From the NCBI RefSeq assembly GCF_020886115.1, contig NZ_AP025185.1, forward strand, positions 1,054,001 to 1,118,000: a stretch of DNA of 64,000 nucleotides, read 5' to 3'. The stretch's first letter is position 1, and each line of letters begins with the position of its first letter. The notes beneath the pieces are model-generated. The model worked only from the letters and a program-made list of their open reading frames with translations, was not told the DNA's origin and did no database searches. A program made the position numbers and the translations under genes. The stretch comes from Flavobacterium ammonificans (GTDB lineage: Bacteria > Bacteroidota > Bacteroidia > Flavobacteriales > Flavobacteriaceae). Shown piece by piece: positions 53,732-63,470 of the stretch.

Positions 53732-55822
53732 ATGGAAAGTTTTAGAACCGAAATAGAAAATCCGATTGTCCAAAAAGACATTATCGATTTAGAAAGAAAA
53801 ATTCGATTATTCAAAGAAGGAAAAATTGATGACGAACGTTTTCGTAGCCTTCGTTTAGCCAGAGGAGTGTATGGTCAGCGTCAAGAAGGGGTGCAAATGA
53901 TTCGTATCAAATTGCCTTTTGGTAAAGTGAGCAGCGAACAATTAGTGCGAATTACTAAAGTGTCTGACGAATATTCGACAGGACGTTTGCACATTACTAC
54001 GCGTCAGGATATTCAAATCCACTACGTAAGTTTGGATAGAACGCCGCAGCTTTGGGCTGATTTGGAAAAAGACGATATCACGCTGAGAGAAGCTTGCGGA
54101 AATACGGTTAGAAATATTACAGCGAGTGAAAATGCGGGGATTGATCCGGAAGAACCATTTGATGTGTCGCCTTATGTACACGCTTTGTTTCAGTTTTTCT
54201 TAAGAAATCCAGTGTGTCAAGAAATGGGACGTAAATTCAAAATGTCTTTTTCTTCTTCTGATAAAGATACAGCTTTGAGTTATTTGCACGATTTAGGATT
54301 CATTCCAAAAATTGTCAATGGAGAGCGCGGATTCAAAGTGATGTTAGGCGGTGGGTTAGGTTCACAACCAAGCCATGCCGAATTACTTTCTGAATTTGTT
54401 CCGGTCAATCAAATCATTCCGATGACAGAAGGTGTGTTGCGTATTTTTGATCGCTATGGCGAAAGAGCCAAACGCTTGAAAGCCCGTATGAAATTCTTAA
54501 TTAAAGATATTGGTAAAGACGAATTCTTGCGATTGGTAGAAGAAGAGAAAAAAGCCTTGTCTTTTCAGACAGTAGAAATTGACACTACTGCTTTTGAAGG
54601 TCCAATTCCAGCACCATTAGTAACTGCTCCAAAAGTAACTATCGAAGATGTTGCAGCTTTTGAGGCTTGGAAAAAATCAAACGTCATTGCTCAAAAACAA
54701 GCGGGATATGTGGCTATCGGAATCAAAGTAGCGTTAGGCGATTTTTATACGGATAAAGCAAGAGCTTTAGCTGATTTGATTAAAAATTATGGTGCCAATG
54801 AATTGCGTTTTACCTTGCGTCAAGACATTTTGATTCGTAACATTAAAGAAGAAAACTTGCCATTCTTTTACCAAGAATTAGCCAAGTTGGATTTTGTTAC
54901 TTTAGGGTACAACACCATCAATGATGTTACGGCTTGTCCTGGAACCGATACCTGTAATTTAGGGATTGCCAGTAGTACTGGAATCGCAGTAGAATTAGAA
55001 CGCGTTTTAGCAACAGAATATCCGCAATACAGCAACAATCAAGAAATCACGATTAAAATCAGTGGTTGTATGAATGCTTGTGGACAACATAATATGGCAG
55101 AAATTGGTTTTCAAGGAATGTCAATCAATTCTGGAAAATTAGTAGCACCAGCCCTTCAGGTATTGTTGGGTGGAGGAAACTTAGGAAACGGTCAAGGTCG
55201 TTTTTCAGATAAAGTAATTAAAATTCCAAGTCGAAGAGGACCTGAAGCCTTGCGTTTGATCTTAAATGATTTTGAAGCAAATGCCAACGGACAATCGTTC
55301 TTGAATTATTATGATGCCAAAGGAGAAAAATATTTTTACGAATATTTGAAACCTTTGGCTGATGTAACCAATTTAACAGAAGCTGATTTTGTCGATTGGG
55401 GAAATGCAGACAACTACGTAAAAGCAGTTGGTGTAGGTGAATGTGCGGGAGTTGTTATTGACTTAGTAGCTACATTATTGGTAGAAGCCAAAGACAAATT
55501 GACGTTTTCTCAAGAAGCGGTGAACGATCAAAAATGGTCGGATTCCATTTATTTGACTTACGCAGGATTTGTGAATGCTGCCAAAGCGTTATTGCTTGCT
55601 GAAAATCAAAAAACAAACCACCACGCCGGAATCATCGATTTGTTTGACACCGTTTTTGTGGAAACCAATACCATTCAACTAGCAACTGCTTTCAAAGATT
55701 TGGTGTACCAAATTAAAGCGAACGAAGCTTCAGAAGTATTTGCGAAAGAGTATTTAGAACAAGCAAAAGCATTCTTCGAAACGATTGAAAAATATAGAGA
55801 AAAAGATTTAGCTGATGCATAA
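53732..55822 (+). CDS. Siroheme-dependent sulfite (nitrite) reductase
   Basis: 696 residues from the ATG at 53732. The siroheme-[4Fe-4S] ligands are Cys402 and Cys408 (ACPGTDTCNLG) and Cys446 and Cys450 (SGCMNACGQHN). Two ferredoxin-like half domains are seen, with GRLHITTRQDIQIHYV in the first and LRFTLRQDILIRNI in the second. The last 130 residues (after about 565) are a helical extension, perhaps HEPN-like, not part of the usual fold. In this operon the substrate should be sulfite, reduced to sulfide with electrons from ferredoxin; nitrite reductases look alike. It overlaps cobA by eight bases. Confidence 0.92.
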   Translation: MESFRTEIENPIVQKDIIDLERKIRLFKEGKIDDERFRSLRLARGVYGQRQEGVQMIRIKLPFGKVSSEQLVRITKVSDEYSTGRLHITTRQDIQIHYVSLDRTPQLWADLEKDDITLREACGNTVRNITASENAGIDPEEPFDVSPYVHALFQFFLRNPVCQEMGRKFKMSFSSSDKDTALSYLHDLGFIPKIVNGERGFKVMLGGGLGSQPSHAELLSEFVPVNQIIPMTEGVLRIFDRYGERAKRLKARMKFLIKDIGKDEFLRLVEEEKKALSFQTVEIDTTAFEGPIPAPLVTAPKVTIEDVAAFEAWKKSNVIAQKQAGYVAIGIKVALGDFYTDKARALADLIKNYGANELRFTLRQDILIRNIKEENLPFFYQELAKLDFVTLGYNTINDVTACPGTDTCNLGIASSTGIAVELERVLATEYPQYSNNQEITIKISGCMNACGQHNMAEIGFQGMSINSGKLVAPALQVLLGGGNLGNGQGRFSDKVIKIPSRRGPEALRLILNDFEANANGQSFLNYYDAKGEKYFYEYLKPLADVTNLTEADFVDWGNADNYVKAVGVGECAGVVIDLVATLLVEAKDKLTFSQEAVNDQKWSDSIYLTYAGFVNAAKALLLAENQKTNHHAGIIDLFDTVFVETNTIQLATAFKDLVYQIKANEASEVFAKEYLEQAKAFFETIEKYREKDLADA

Positions 55823-56585
55823 AACAATACAACCCAAAGTAACTTTAGTTGGTGCTGGTCCAGGCGATCCAGACTTGCTAACTATCAAAGGAGCCAATGC
55901 TTTAGCAGAAGCTCAGGTGGTTTTGTATGATGCCTTGGCAAACGAAGAAATTCTAACCTATGCACCAAAAAAATCAATCAAGATTTTTGTGGGAAAAAGA
56001 AAAGGATGTCACGCGTATTCGCAAGACGAAATCAATCAATTGATTGTGGACAATGCCCTGACTTATGGACACGTAGTGCGTTTAAAAGGAGGCGACCCGT
56101 TTATTTTTGGTCGTGGAAGTGAAGAAATTGATTTTGTTGAGAGCTTTGGAATTCCTACAGCCGTAGTGCCTGGAATATCTTCTTCGGTAGCAGTGCCGGC
56201 TTATCAAGGAATTTCATTAACTAAACGCGGAGTTTCAGAAAGTTTTTGGGTAATTACAGGAACTACTTCGGATAGAAAATTGTCAACTGATGTAGCTTTA
56301 GCTGCACAATCATCAGCCACGGTGGTGATTTTGATGGGAATGAGTAAATTGGCGCAGATTGTGAGTTTGTTCCAAAACGAATCAAAAGGAACAACTCCGG
56401 TAGCCATTATTCAAAACGGAACGACTCCAAAAGTAAAAATAGGAGTGGGAACCATTGATACGATTCAAAACGTAGTAGCAGAAAAGAAATTAAGTTCACC
56501 TGCCATTATTGTTATTGGCGAAGTGGTAAGAGAAAGTAATAAACTAAAAGATTTCTATCACGACTATTTGATAGAAAAAAGATAA
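55815..56585 (+). CDS. cobA: Uroporphyrinogen-III C-methyltransferase
   Basis: 256 residues. SUMT motifs are VTLVGAGPGDPDLLTIKG at the N-terminus, VVLYDALANEEIL, VVRLKGGDPFIFGRGSEE and the later VVPGISSSVAVPAYQGI. The enzyme adds two methyl groups from SAM to uroporphyrinogen III, giving precorrin-2, the precursor of the siroheme needed by the sulfite reductase just upstream. The start overlaps the reductase stop by eight bases, so expression is tightly coupled. Confidence 0.96.
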   Translation: MHKTIQPKVTLVGAGPGDPDLLTIKGANALAEAQVVLYDALANEEILTYAPKKSIKIFVGKRKGCHAYSQDEINQLIVDNALTYGHVVRLKGGDPFIFGRGSEEIDFVESFGIPTAVVPGISSSVAVPAYQGISLTKRGVSESFWVITGTTSDRKLSTDVALAAQSSATVVILMGMSKLAQIVSLFQNESKGTTPVAIIQNGTTPKVKIGVGTIDTIQNVVAEKKLSSPAIIVIGEVVRESNKLKDFYHDYLIEKR

Positions 56586-56616
56586 ACAGCGTTCCTTTGG
56601 CGAAAGCTAAAAAAAT

Positions 56617-57201
56617 ATGGAAGAAAGAAACGAACTATATCCTGTGTTTTTAAAACTACATCAATTGAATGTGTTGATTGTGGGTGGCGGAAATGTAGGT
56701 TTAGAGAAGTTATCATTTATGTTGAAATCCAGTCCGAATGCCAATGTTGAAGTAGTAGCGCCACGATTTCTTCCTGAACTGGAAGCTTTGGTTGCACAAC
56801 ATCCTTCGGTTAAGCTAACAGCAAAGAAATTCAATCGTTGGATGCTTCGCAAACGCCATTTGGTAATTGCGTGTACGGATGATTTGAAGGTAAATAAAAG
56901 AGTATTTGATTTGTGTCGCAAGCGTCATTTGATTTGCAATATTGCCGACACACCTCTGTTGTGTGATTATTATTTGGGGGGAATTGTAACCAAAGGAAAT
57001 GTAAAAATTGCTATTTCAACCAACGGAAAATCACCCACAACAGCTAAGCGATTGCGAGAATTTTTTGAAGAAATAATTCCAGACGACATCAATACAATGG
57101 TCGAAAATTTGAATGAATACCGAAAAACCTTAAAAGGAAATTTTGAAGAAAAAGTCCAAAAAATGAATGAAATTACCGAATCGTTGAAAAATAAGAAATA
57201 G
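56617..57201 (+). CDS. Precorrin-2 dehydrogenase/sirohydrochlorin ferrochelatase-like protein
   Basis: 194 residues, similar to the N-terminal part of CysG and to Met8. The NAD-binding start LNVLIVGGGNVGLEKL is at residues about 14-29, followed by RHLVIACTDDLKVNK and CNIADTPLLCDYYLGG, and ISTNGKSPTTAKRLREF of the siroheme synthase domain. It oxidises precorrin-2 and inserts iron to give siroheme, completing the cofactor path after cobA. It lies 31 bases downstream of cobA in the same operon. Confidence 0.93.
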   Translation: MEERNELYPVFLKLHQLNVLIVGGGNVGLEKLSFMLKSSPNANVEVVAPRFLPELEALVAQHPSVKLTAKKFNRWMLRKRHLVIACTDDLKVNKRVFDLCRKRHLICNIADTPLLCDYYLGGIVTKGNVKIAISTNGKSPTTAKRLREFFEEIIPDDINTMVENLNEYRKTLKGNFEEKVQKMNEITESLKNKK

Positions 57202-57304
57202 TGATTGAATTGAAAAAGTGATAAATGTTACCTTTAAAAACTAAAATCATTCGTTCATTTGCATAAAATTAGATAAGAATAATTAAAGGATAAAACCTAA
57301 TAGC

Positions 57305-58357
57305 ATGATTAAAACAGACATACTTATAATTGGAGCAGGCCCAACAGGTTTATTTGCCGTATTCGAAGCGGGATTATTAAAATTAAAATGTCATATTCTA
57401 GATGCTTTGCCACAACCGGGTGGACAGCTTTCCGAATTATATCCTAAAAAACCCATCTATGATATTCCAGGTTTTCCTGAAGTATTGGCAGGTGACTTGG
57501 TAGATAATTTGATGGAGCAAATCAAGCAATTCGAACCAGGATTTACGCTTGGGGAGCGTGCTGAAACCATTGTAAAACAAGAAGACGGAACCTTTATCGT
57601 AACCTCTAATGCAGGAACACAATTCCACACACCAGTAGTTGCCATTGCAGGTGGTTTAGGAAGTTTTGAACCTCGTAAACCCTTAATTGAAAATATCGAA
57701 TTCTACGAAGATAAAGGAGTAAAATACTTCATTAAAAATCCAGAAGAGTTCAGAAATAAAAGAGTCGTAATTGCTGGTGGAGGAGACTCGGCTTTGGATT
57801 GGAGTATTTTCTTGGCTGATGTAGCTTCAGAAGTAACTTTAATTCATAGACGAAATGAGTTTAGAGGTGCTTTAGATTCAGTAGAAAAAGTACAAGAGTT
57901 GAAAAACGAAGGTAAAATCCGAATGATTACGCCTGCAGAAGTAGTGGGTATAAACGGTGCGAATCATATTGAATCGATTGTAATTGAAGAAGATGGAGTG
58001 CAAAGAACGATCGAAACAGATTATTTCATTCCGCTTTTTGGTTTGACACCTAAATTAGGTCCAATCGCTGATTGGGGATTGGAAATCGAGAAAAATGCGA
58101 TCAAAGTAAACAACGCTTTGGATTACCAAACGAACATTCCCGGAATTTTCGCCATTGGTGACGTTAATACTTATCCGGGTAAATTGAAATTGATTCTTTG
58201 TGGTTTCCACGAAGCCACTTTGATGTGCCAGGCGGCCTACCAAATCATCAACCCAGGAAAACGTTATGTGTTGAAATACACTACCGTTTCTGGGGTAGAC
58301 GGATTTGATGGAACTCGTAAAGAAGCGCCAAAAGCAGTAGTAAAAGCGATCGTGTAA
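57305..58357 (+). CDS. Ferredoxin-NADP(+) reductase-like flavoprotein (thioredoxin-reductase fold)
   Basis: 350 residues. The FAD motif GAGPTGLF lies at residues 10-17, with ALPQPGGQLSELYPKKPIYD, then the NADP-binding VVIAGGGDSALDWSIF and the second FAD motif GIFAIGDVNTYPGKLKLI. It lacks the CxxC redox pair of thioredoxin reductase, as in the Bacillus YumC/type-2 ferredoxin-NADP reductases. In this operon it probably delivers electrons through ferredoxin to the sulfite reductase. The ending is followed by a clear terminator. Confidence 0.92.
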   Translation: MIKTDILIIGAGPTGLFAVFEAGLLKLKCHILDALPQPGGQLSELYPKKPIYDIPGFPEVLAGDLVDNLMEQIKQFEPGFTLGERAETIVKQEDGTFIVTSNAGTQFHTPVVAIAGGLGSFEPRKPLIENIEFYEDKGVKYFIKNPEEFRNKRVVIAGGGDSALDWSIFLADVASEVTLIHRRNEFRGALDSVEKVQELKNEGKIRMITPAEVVGINGANHIESIVIEEDGVQRTIETDYFIPLFGLTPKLGPIADWGLEIEKNAIKVNNALDYQTNIPGIFAIGDVNTYPGKLKLILCGFHEATLMCQAAYQIINPGKRYVLKYTTVSGVDGFDGTRKEAPKAVVKAIV

Positions 58358-58377
58358 AAACTTTTGCATAACAATAC

Positions 58378-58411
58378 AAAGCGCTATTACTTTCGAGTTT
58401 TAGCGCTTTTT
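58378..58411 (+). terminator. Terminator after the flavoprotein gene
   Basis: Stem AAAGCGCTA/TAGCGCTTT (58378-58386 with 58401-58409) with an inner ACT-TTCG-AGT hairpin, followed by a T run. It separates the sulfate-reduction genes from methionine synthase. Confidence 0.85.
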
Positions 58412-58672
58412 GTTTGTTGGCAACTGACGCAATTCCAAATTTTTAAAAGGATCGTTACTAATATTTTTTTAAAGCAAAGGAATGGCGTATTTTTGCCAAG
58501 ATTTTTTCCTGCTGTACGCTGTATCTTTTTTCTGAAACCCAGAATAAAAGGATGCCGCTTCCACCTGCCTTTCGGCAGACAGGTCAGGGCTAAAGGGCAG
58601 AAAGGGATTTTTTGCCAAGAAATAAACAACATAATAGTTTGATGAAGTGCCTTTTCGGCCAAAATAAAAAAT
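58412..58672 (+). promoter_or_regulatory. Leader region of the split methionine synthase operon
   Basis: A 261-base gap. It contains TATTTTTG (exact TAnnTTTG) at 58488-58495, a likely -7 element for the metH pair. A G/C-rich imperfect palindrome ACCTGCCTTTCGGCAGACAGGT at about 58563-58584 (written here in two parts: ACCTGCCTTTCGG and CAGACAGGT) is followed by GGGCTAAAGGGCAG. I looked for a cobalamin or SAM riboswitch and did not recognise one. Confidence 0.55.
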
Positions 58673-59659
58673 ATGTCAAAAATTCAACAAGCCATAAAAG
58701 AAAGAATCTTAGTCCTAGACGGGGCGATGGGAACCATGTTGCAACGTAACAATTTCTCTGAAGATGATTTTCGTGGCGAACGCTTCAAAGATTTTCCACA
58801 TCCGTTAAAAGGAAATAACGATTTACTTTCGATTACACAACCCGAAGCCGTAAAACAAGTCCACCGTTTGTATTTTCAAGCGGGAGCTGATATTGTAGAA
58901 ACCAATACATTTTCTGGAACGACTATCGGTATGGCCGATTATCATTTGGAAGATTTAGTGTACGAGTTGAATTACCAATCGGCTAAAATTGCCCGAGAAG
59001 TAGCTGATGAATTTACAGACCGTCCCCGATTTGTAGCTGGTTCTATCGGACCAACTAACAGAACGGCTTCGATGTCGCCTGATGTAAACGATCCGGGTTA
59101 TCGTGCAGTTACTTTTGACGATTTGCGTGTGGCGTACAAGCAACAAGTAGAAGCCTTGATTGATGGTGGTTGCGATGTGTTATTAGTAGAAACTATTTTT
59201 GATACTTTGAATGCTAAGGCTGCTCTTTTCGCCATTGAAGAAGTAAAAGAAGAACGTAAAATAGATATGCCAGTAATGGTTTCAGGAACGATTACCGATG
59301 CTTCAGGAAGAACACTTTCGGGCCAAACGGTGGAGGCTTTTTTAATTTCGATTTCACACATTCCGTTATTGAGCGTTGGTTTTAATTGTGCTTTAGGAGC
59401 CGACCAATTGAAGCCGTATTTGAAACGTTTGTCGATGAATACGCAATTGAATATTTCAGCTCATCCGAATGCAGGTTTGCCTAATGCCTTTGGACATTAC
59501 GATCAAACCCCAGAAGAAATGCAGGCTTTGATTAGAGAGTATTTACAAGATAATTTAATCAATATCATTGGAGGTTGTTGCGGAACGACTCCAGATCACA
59601 TCAAAGCAATTGCTGATGTAGCGAGAGAGTTTAAACCCAGAACTATTGAATTAAACTAA
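58673..59659 (+). CDS. metH: Methionine synthase, homocysteine-binding part (split MetH N-terminus)
   Basis: 328 residues. Zinc ligands for the homocysteine thiolate are Cys239 ([10 protein letters not shown]) and Cys302-Cys303 ([11 protein letters not shown]), matching the positions in the full-length E. coli enzyme closely. It starts with the typical [19 protein letters not shown]. The homocysteine S-methyltransferase domain is complete and stops at 59659; the other MetH modules are in the next gene, 40 bases downstream. Together they methylate homocysteine to methionine with methyl-tetrahydrofolate. The split is a genuine gene boundary with its own start, not a frameshift, as both parts are intact. 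Confidence 0.94.
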   Translation: MSKIQQAIKERILVLDGAMGTMLQRNNFSEDDFRGERFKDFPHPLKGNNDLLSITQPEAVKQVHRLYFQAGADIVETNTFSGTTIGMADYHLEDLVYELNYQSAKIAREVADEFTDRPRFVAGSIGPTNRTASMSPDVNDPGYRAVTFDDLRVAYKQQVEALIDGGCDVLLVETIFDTLNAKAALFAIEEVKEERKIDMPVMVSGTITDASGRTLSGQTVEAFLISISHIPLLSVGFNCALGADQLKPYLKRLSMNTQLNISAHPNAGLPNAFGHYDQTPEEMQALIREYLQDNLINIIGGCCGTTPDHIKAIADVAREFKPRTIELN

Positions 59660-59692
59660 ACCGGAAAGGTTTTCAAAACCTACTAGGTTTTT
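59656..59692 (+). repeat. Palindromic repeat in the spacer of the split metH
   Basis: The 40-base gap reads AACCGGAAAGGTTTTC then AAAACCTACTAGGTTTTT. AAGGTTTT/AAAACCT forms a short inverted repeat. It resembles another dispersed flavobacterial intergenic repeat in style. Confidence 0.5.
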
Positions 59693-59699
59693 ATACGAT

Positions 59700-62378
59700 A
59701 TGAGTACACACGAAAAGAAATATTTACAATTATCCGGTCTAGAGCCATTAATTATTACCCCAGAAACTAATTTTGTGAATGTGGGGGAACGAACTAATGT
59801 TACCGGTTCCCGAAAATTCCTTCGATTAATCAAAGAAGAGCAATACGAAGACGCCTTAGATATCGCTAGAAATCAGGTTGAAGGTGGTGCGCAAATCATT
59901 GATGTCAACATGGATGAAGGAATGTTGGACGGGGTGTATGCCATGACCAAATTCCTGAATTTAATTGCTGCCGAACCCGATATTTCTCGTGTTCCTGTAA
60001 TGATTGATAGCTCTAAATGGGAAATCATCGAAGCGGGATTGAAAGTAGTTCAAGGAAAAGGGGTGGTGAATTCTATTTCGCTTAAAGAAGGAGAAGAAAA
60101 ATTCATTGAATACGCTAAAAAAATCAAACGTTACGGTGCTGCGGTAATTGTAATGGCATTTGACGAAAAGGGTCAAGCTGATAATTACGAGCGACGTATC
60201 GAAATTTGTAAAAGAAGTTACGATGTATTAGTCGATAAAGTTGGTTTTCCTGCTCAAGACATTATTTTCGACCCGAATATTTTCCCAGTGGCAACAGGAA
60301 TGGAAGAGCATAAATTAAATGCTTTGGACTTTTTCCGTGCGACCAAATGGATTAGAGAAAACTTGCCGTATGCTCATATTTCGGGAGGAGTAAGTAATGT
60401 TTCTTTTTCGTTTAGAGGAAATGACAAAGTGCGTGAGGCAATGCACTCCGCATTTTTATACCACGCCATTAAGAATGGAATGACAATGGGTATCGTGAAT
60501 CCTGAAATGTTAGAGATTTACGACGAAATTGATCCTGTTTTGTTAGAACATGTAGAAGATGTTTTGTTAAACAGAAGAGAGGATGCTACAGAGCGTTTAT
60601 TGGATTTAGCAGAAAGTTTCAAAGGGGATTTCAAAGCCAATGAAAAAGCAATTGCAGAATGGCGTTCAGGAACAATACAAGAACGTTTAACTCATTCGTT
60701 AGTAAAAGGAATTGACGAATTTATAGAAATAGATGTAGAAGAAGCAAGACAAGCGGCTTCGAAACCCATTGAAGTTATCGAAATCAATTTGATGGCAGGA
60801 ATGAATGTGGTAGGCGATTTATTCGGAAGCGGAAAAATGTTCTTGCCACAGGTAGTTAAATCAGCACGTGTAATGAAAAAAGCGGTAGCGTATTTATTGC
60901 CTTTCATTGAAGCGGCTAAAGACGGTTCGGCTTCCTCAAGTGCTGGAAAAGTATTGATGGCGACTGTGAAAGGTGATGTTCACGATATTGGAAAAAACAT
61001 TGTTTCAGTTGTTTTAGCTTGTAACAATTACGAAATAGTCGATTTAGGTGTAATGGTAGCGCCTGAGAAAATTATTGCAGCAGCTATCGAGCATAATGTA
61101 GATGTTATTGGATTGAGTGGTTTGATTACGCCTTCGCTGGACGAAATGGTATATTTAGCCAAAGAATTGGATAAATTGAATGTTCAAATTCCAATTATGA
61201 TTGGTGGAGCAACCACTTCGCGTGCGCATACAGCCGTGAAAATTGCACCTCAATATAAAGCGACAGTAGTTCACGTAAACGATGCTTCTAGAGCAGTAAC
61301 AGTTGCTGGAAACTTATTGAATTCAGAAACTAAAGAAAAATACACACAAGACATTCGTACCGAATACGATGCGCTTCGTGAAGGCTACTTGAATCGTAGT
61401 AGGGATAAAAATTTCCTAACGATTGAGCAGGCAAGAGTAAATAAATTAAAGTTAGATTGGAGTACCTATACGCCAACAAAACCTAATTTCATTGGTACAA
61501 AAACCGTTGAGGTTGCGATTGCTGATTTAGTAGATTTTATCGATTGGACACCATTTTTCAATTCTTGGGAATTGTACGGAAAGTATCCAGCTATTTTAAC
61601 CGATGAGGTGGTTGGAGAACAAGCTACGTCTTTATTTGCGGATGCACAAAAAATGTTACATCAGTTAATTCAAGAAAATTGGTTGACTGCCAAAGGTATT
61701 TTAGGAATTTACCCTGCCAATACGATTAATGATGATGACATTCAGTTGACAACTAATAATGGACAACAATTCACTTTTTTAACGCTACGTCAACAATCCC
61801 AAAAAACGGCTGGCGCGCCTAATATCGCCTTAGCTGATTTTATTGCGCCAAAAGATTCAGGAGTTCAAGATTATATGGGTTGTTTTTGTGTAACCACTGG
61901 TTTTGGAGTAGAAGAAAAAGCCAAAGCATTTGAAAAAGACCTAGACGATTATAATTCGATTTTGGTCAAAGCCTTAGGCGATCGTTTGGCGGAAGCCTTT
62001 GCTGAATATTTGCATTTGCAAGTTCGTAAGGAAATTTGGGGTTATGCCTCTGAGGAAAATTTATCAAATCAAGATTTGATCGCTGAAAATTATAAAGGAA
62101 TTCGTCCTGCACCAGGATATCCAGCTTGTCCAGACCATTTAGAAAAACCAACGATTTGGAAACTCTTAAATGTGGAACAAGAAATTGGAGTAACTTTGAC
62201 TGAAAGTATGGCCATGTGGCCGGCTTCATCGGTCTCAGGGTATTATTTTGCCAACCCAGAAAGTAAGTATTTTGGTTTGGGTAAAATAAAACAAGATCAA
62301 GTAGAAGATTATTCGAAACGAAGAAATACAACACTGGAGCAAGCTCAAAAATGGTTGGCTCCGAATATTGCAGATTAA
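59700..62378 (+). CDS. metH: Methionine synthase, folate-, cobalamin- and SAM-binding part (split MetH C-terminus)
   Basis: 892 residues. In order: pterin-binding domain ([17 protein letters not shown] and [18 protein letters not shown]), cobalamin-binding cap and domain with His428 in [13 protein letters not shown] as the lower cobalt ligand, [14 protein letters not shown], and the C-terminal activation domain with [17 protein letters not shown], [14 protein letters not shown] and [16 protein letters not shown] motifs. It transfers the methyl group from methyl-tetrahydrofolate through cobalamin to the homocysteine held by the separate N-terminal protein. The organism therefore needs cobalamin for this enzyme. 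Confidence 0.96.
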   Translation: MSTHEKKYLQLSGLEPLIITPETNFVNVGERTNVTGSRKFLRLIKEEQYEDALDIARNQVEGGAQIIDVNMDEGMLDGVYAMTKFLNLIAAEPDISRVPVMIDSSKWEIIEAGLKVVQGKGVVNSISLKEGEEKFIEYAKKIKRYGAAVIVMAFDEKGQADNYERRIEICKRSYDVLVDKVGFPAQDIIFDPNIFPVATGMEEHKLNALDFFRATKWIRENLPYAHISGGVSNVSFSFRGNDKVREAMHSAFLYHAIKNGMTMGIVNPEMLEIYDEIDPVLLEHVEDVLLNRREDATERLLDLAESFKGDFKANEKAIAEWRSGTIQERLTHSLVKGIDEFIEIDVEEARQAASKPIEVIEINLMAGMNVVGDLFGSGKMFLPQVVKSARVMKKAVAYLLPFIEAAKDGSASSSAGKVLMATVKGDVHDIGKNIVSVVLACNNYEIVDLGVMVAPEKIIAAAIEHNVDVIGLSGLITPSLDEMVYLAKELDKLNVQIPIMIGGATTSRAHTAVKIAPQYKATVVHVNDASRAVTVAGNLLNSETKEKYTQDIRTEYDALREGYLNRSRDKNFLTIEQARVNKLKLDWSTYTPTKPNFIGTKTVEVAIADLVDFIDWTPFFNSWELYGKYPAILTDEVVGEQATSLFADAQKMLHQLIQENWLTAKGILGIYPANTINDDDIQLTTNNGQQFTFLTLRQQSQKTAGAPNIALADFIAPKDSGVQDYMGCFCVTTGFGVEEKAKAFEKDLDDYNSILVKALGDRLAEAFAEYLHLQVRKEIWGYASEENLSNQDLIAENYKGIRPAPGYPACPDHLEKPTIWKLLNVEQEIGVTLTESMAMWPASSVSGYYFANPESKYFGLGKIKQDQVEDYSKRRNTTLEQAQKWLAPNIAD

Positions 62379-62387
62379 TTCAGTTCT

Positions 62388-62455
62388 CGGTTGACTGTTG
62401 TCAGTTTTAAAGTAAAACGACAACTAACAACCGACAACCAACAACCAACAACCGA
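62388..62455 (+). repeat. Cruciform-like palindrome and CAACC repeats between metH and metF
   Basis: Nested arms CGGTTG (62388-62393), GTTGTC (62397-62402) and GTTTTA face TAAAAC, GACAAC (62419-62424) and CAACCG (62428-62433). The right side continues as CAACCGACAACCAACAACC-type units up to 62455, five bases before the metF ATG. Confidence 0.8.
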
Positions 62456-62459
62456 TACT

Positions 62460-63416
62460 ATGAAAGTAACAGACCATATAGCAGCAGCCAAAGGAGAAAC
62501 TTTATTCTCATTTGAAATTGTGCCGCCTACCAAAGGAACAAGTATCCAGGAATTGTATGATAATATAGATCCGTTAATGGAATTCAAACCGCCATTTATA
62601 GATGTAACCACTTCTCGTGAGGAATATGTTTATGTGAATAAAGGCAATGGTTTACTAGAAAAAAAATTAACCAGAATGCGTCCAGGAACTTTGGGAATTT
62701 GTGCGTCTATTAAACACAAGTATAATGTGGATACTGTACCTCACGTACTTTGTGGCGGATTTACCAAAGAAGAAACGGAGTACCTTTTAGTAGACTGTCA
62801 TTATTTGGGTATTGATAACGTAATGGCCTTGCGTGGCGATGCCATGAAAGACGAACAATCTTTTATTCCGAAAGAAGGCGGAAACCATTATGCAGCTGAT
62901 TTGGTGAGCCAAATTCACCAATTGAATCAAGGGAATTATTTACACGGTTTGAAGGATATCGAACATAAATCCGATTTTTGTATTGGAGTAGCGGGTTATC
63001 CAGAAAAGCATTTGGAGGCACCATCGTTAACTTCTGACTTGAAACGTTTGAAAGAAAAAGTAGATGCAGGAGCTGATTATGTAGTAACTCAAATGTTTTT
63101 TGACAATTCAAAATTCTTTGAATTTGTTGCCAAAGCAAGAGAAATTGGAATCAACGTTCCTATTATTCCGGGGATAAAACCGATTGCAGTACAAAGGCAT
63201 TTGCAAATCTTACCTCAAATCTTTAGAATTGACTTACCAGAAGATTTAATCAATGCAGTGGAAAAATGTAAAACACCAGCTGATATTAGACAAGTAGGAG
63301 TGGAATGGGCAATACAACAGTCATTAGAATTAAAAGCTGCTGGAGTGCCGTTTTTACATTATTATTCTATGGGTAAATCAGAGAATATCCGTCAAATAGC
63401 GAGTAAAGTTTTTTAA
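62460..63416 (+). CDS. metF: Methylenetetrahydrofolate reductase
   Basis: 318 residues from the ATG at 62460 (MKVTDHIAAAKGETLFSFE). A longer frame from 62391 runs through the palindromic repeat and is rejected. Family features are the active-site glutamate in FSFEIVPPT, FIDVTTSREEY, NVMALRGDAMKDEQ, VAGYPEKH, GADYVVTQMFFDN and IPGIKPI. It makes 5-methyl-tetrahydrofolate for methionine synthase just upstream. It ends the long plus-strand sulfur and methionine block and faces gldA with a terminator between. Confidence 0.97.
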   Translation: MKVTDHIAAAKGETLFSFEIVPPTKGTSIQELYDNIDPLMEFKPPFIDVTTSREEYVYVNKGNGLLEKKLTRMRPGTLGICASIKHKYNVDTVPHVLCGGFTKEETEYLLVDCHYLGIDNVMALRGDAMKDEQSFIPKEGGNHYAADLVSQIHQLNQGNYLHGLKDIEHKSDFCIGVAGYPEKHLEAPSLTSDLKRLKEKVDAGADYVVTQMFFDNSKFFEFVAKAREIGINVPIIPGIKPIAVQRHLQILPQIFRIDLPEDLINAVEKCKTPADIRQVGVEWAIQQSLELKAAGVPFLHYYSMGKSENIRQIASKVF

Positions 63417-63435
63417 TTGAAACCTATAGATATTT

Positions 63436-63470
63436 AAAGCTTCTAATCTTTCAAAGGCTGGAAGCTTTTT
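63436..63470. terminator. Terminator between metF and gldA
   Basis: Stem AAAGCTTC/GAAGCTTT (63436-63443 with 63461-63468) plus an inner CTTT/AAAG section, followed by T on the plus strand and A on the other side. The gldA stop codon is at its right edge. Confidence 0.8.

Noticed and set aside
53447..53773. Minus-strand open frame of 108 codons over the end of cysN and the repeat
   Set aside because: It is created by the palindromic element (proline/glycine-rich words from the C/G runs) and the antisense of cysN; such repeat-derived frames are common false genes.
58364..58662. Two open frames of about 90 codons on opposite strands in the metH leader
   Set aside because: They overlap each other, a terminator and a palindromic repeat, and have no domain-like pattern.
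62425..62455. CAACC units before metF as a CRISPR-like array
   Set aside because: The units are only five to seven bases long with no spacers and no cas genes nearby.
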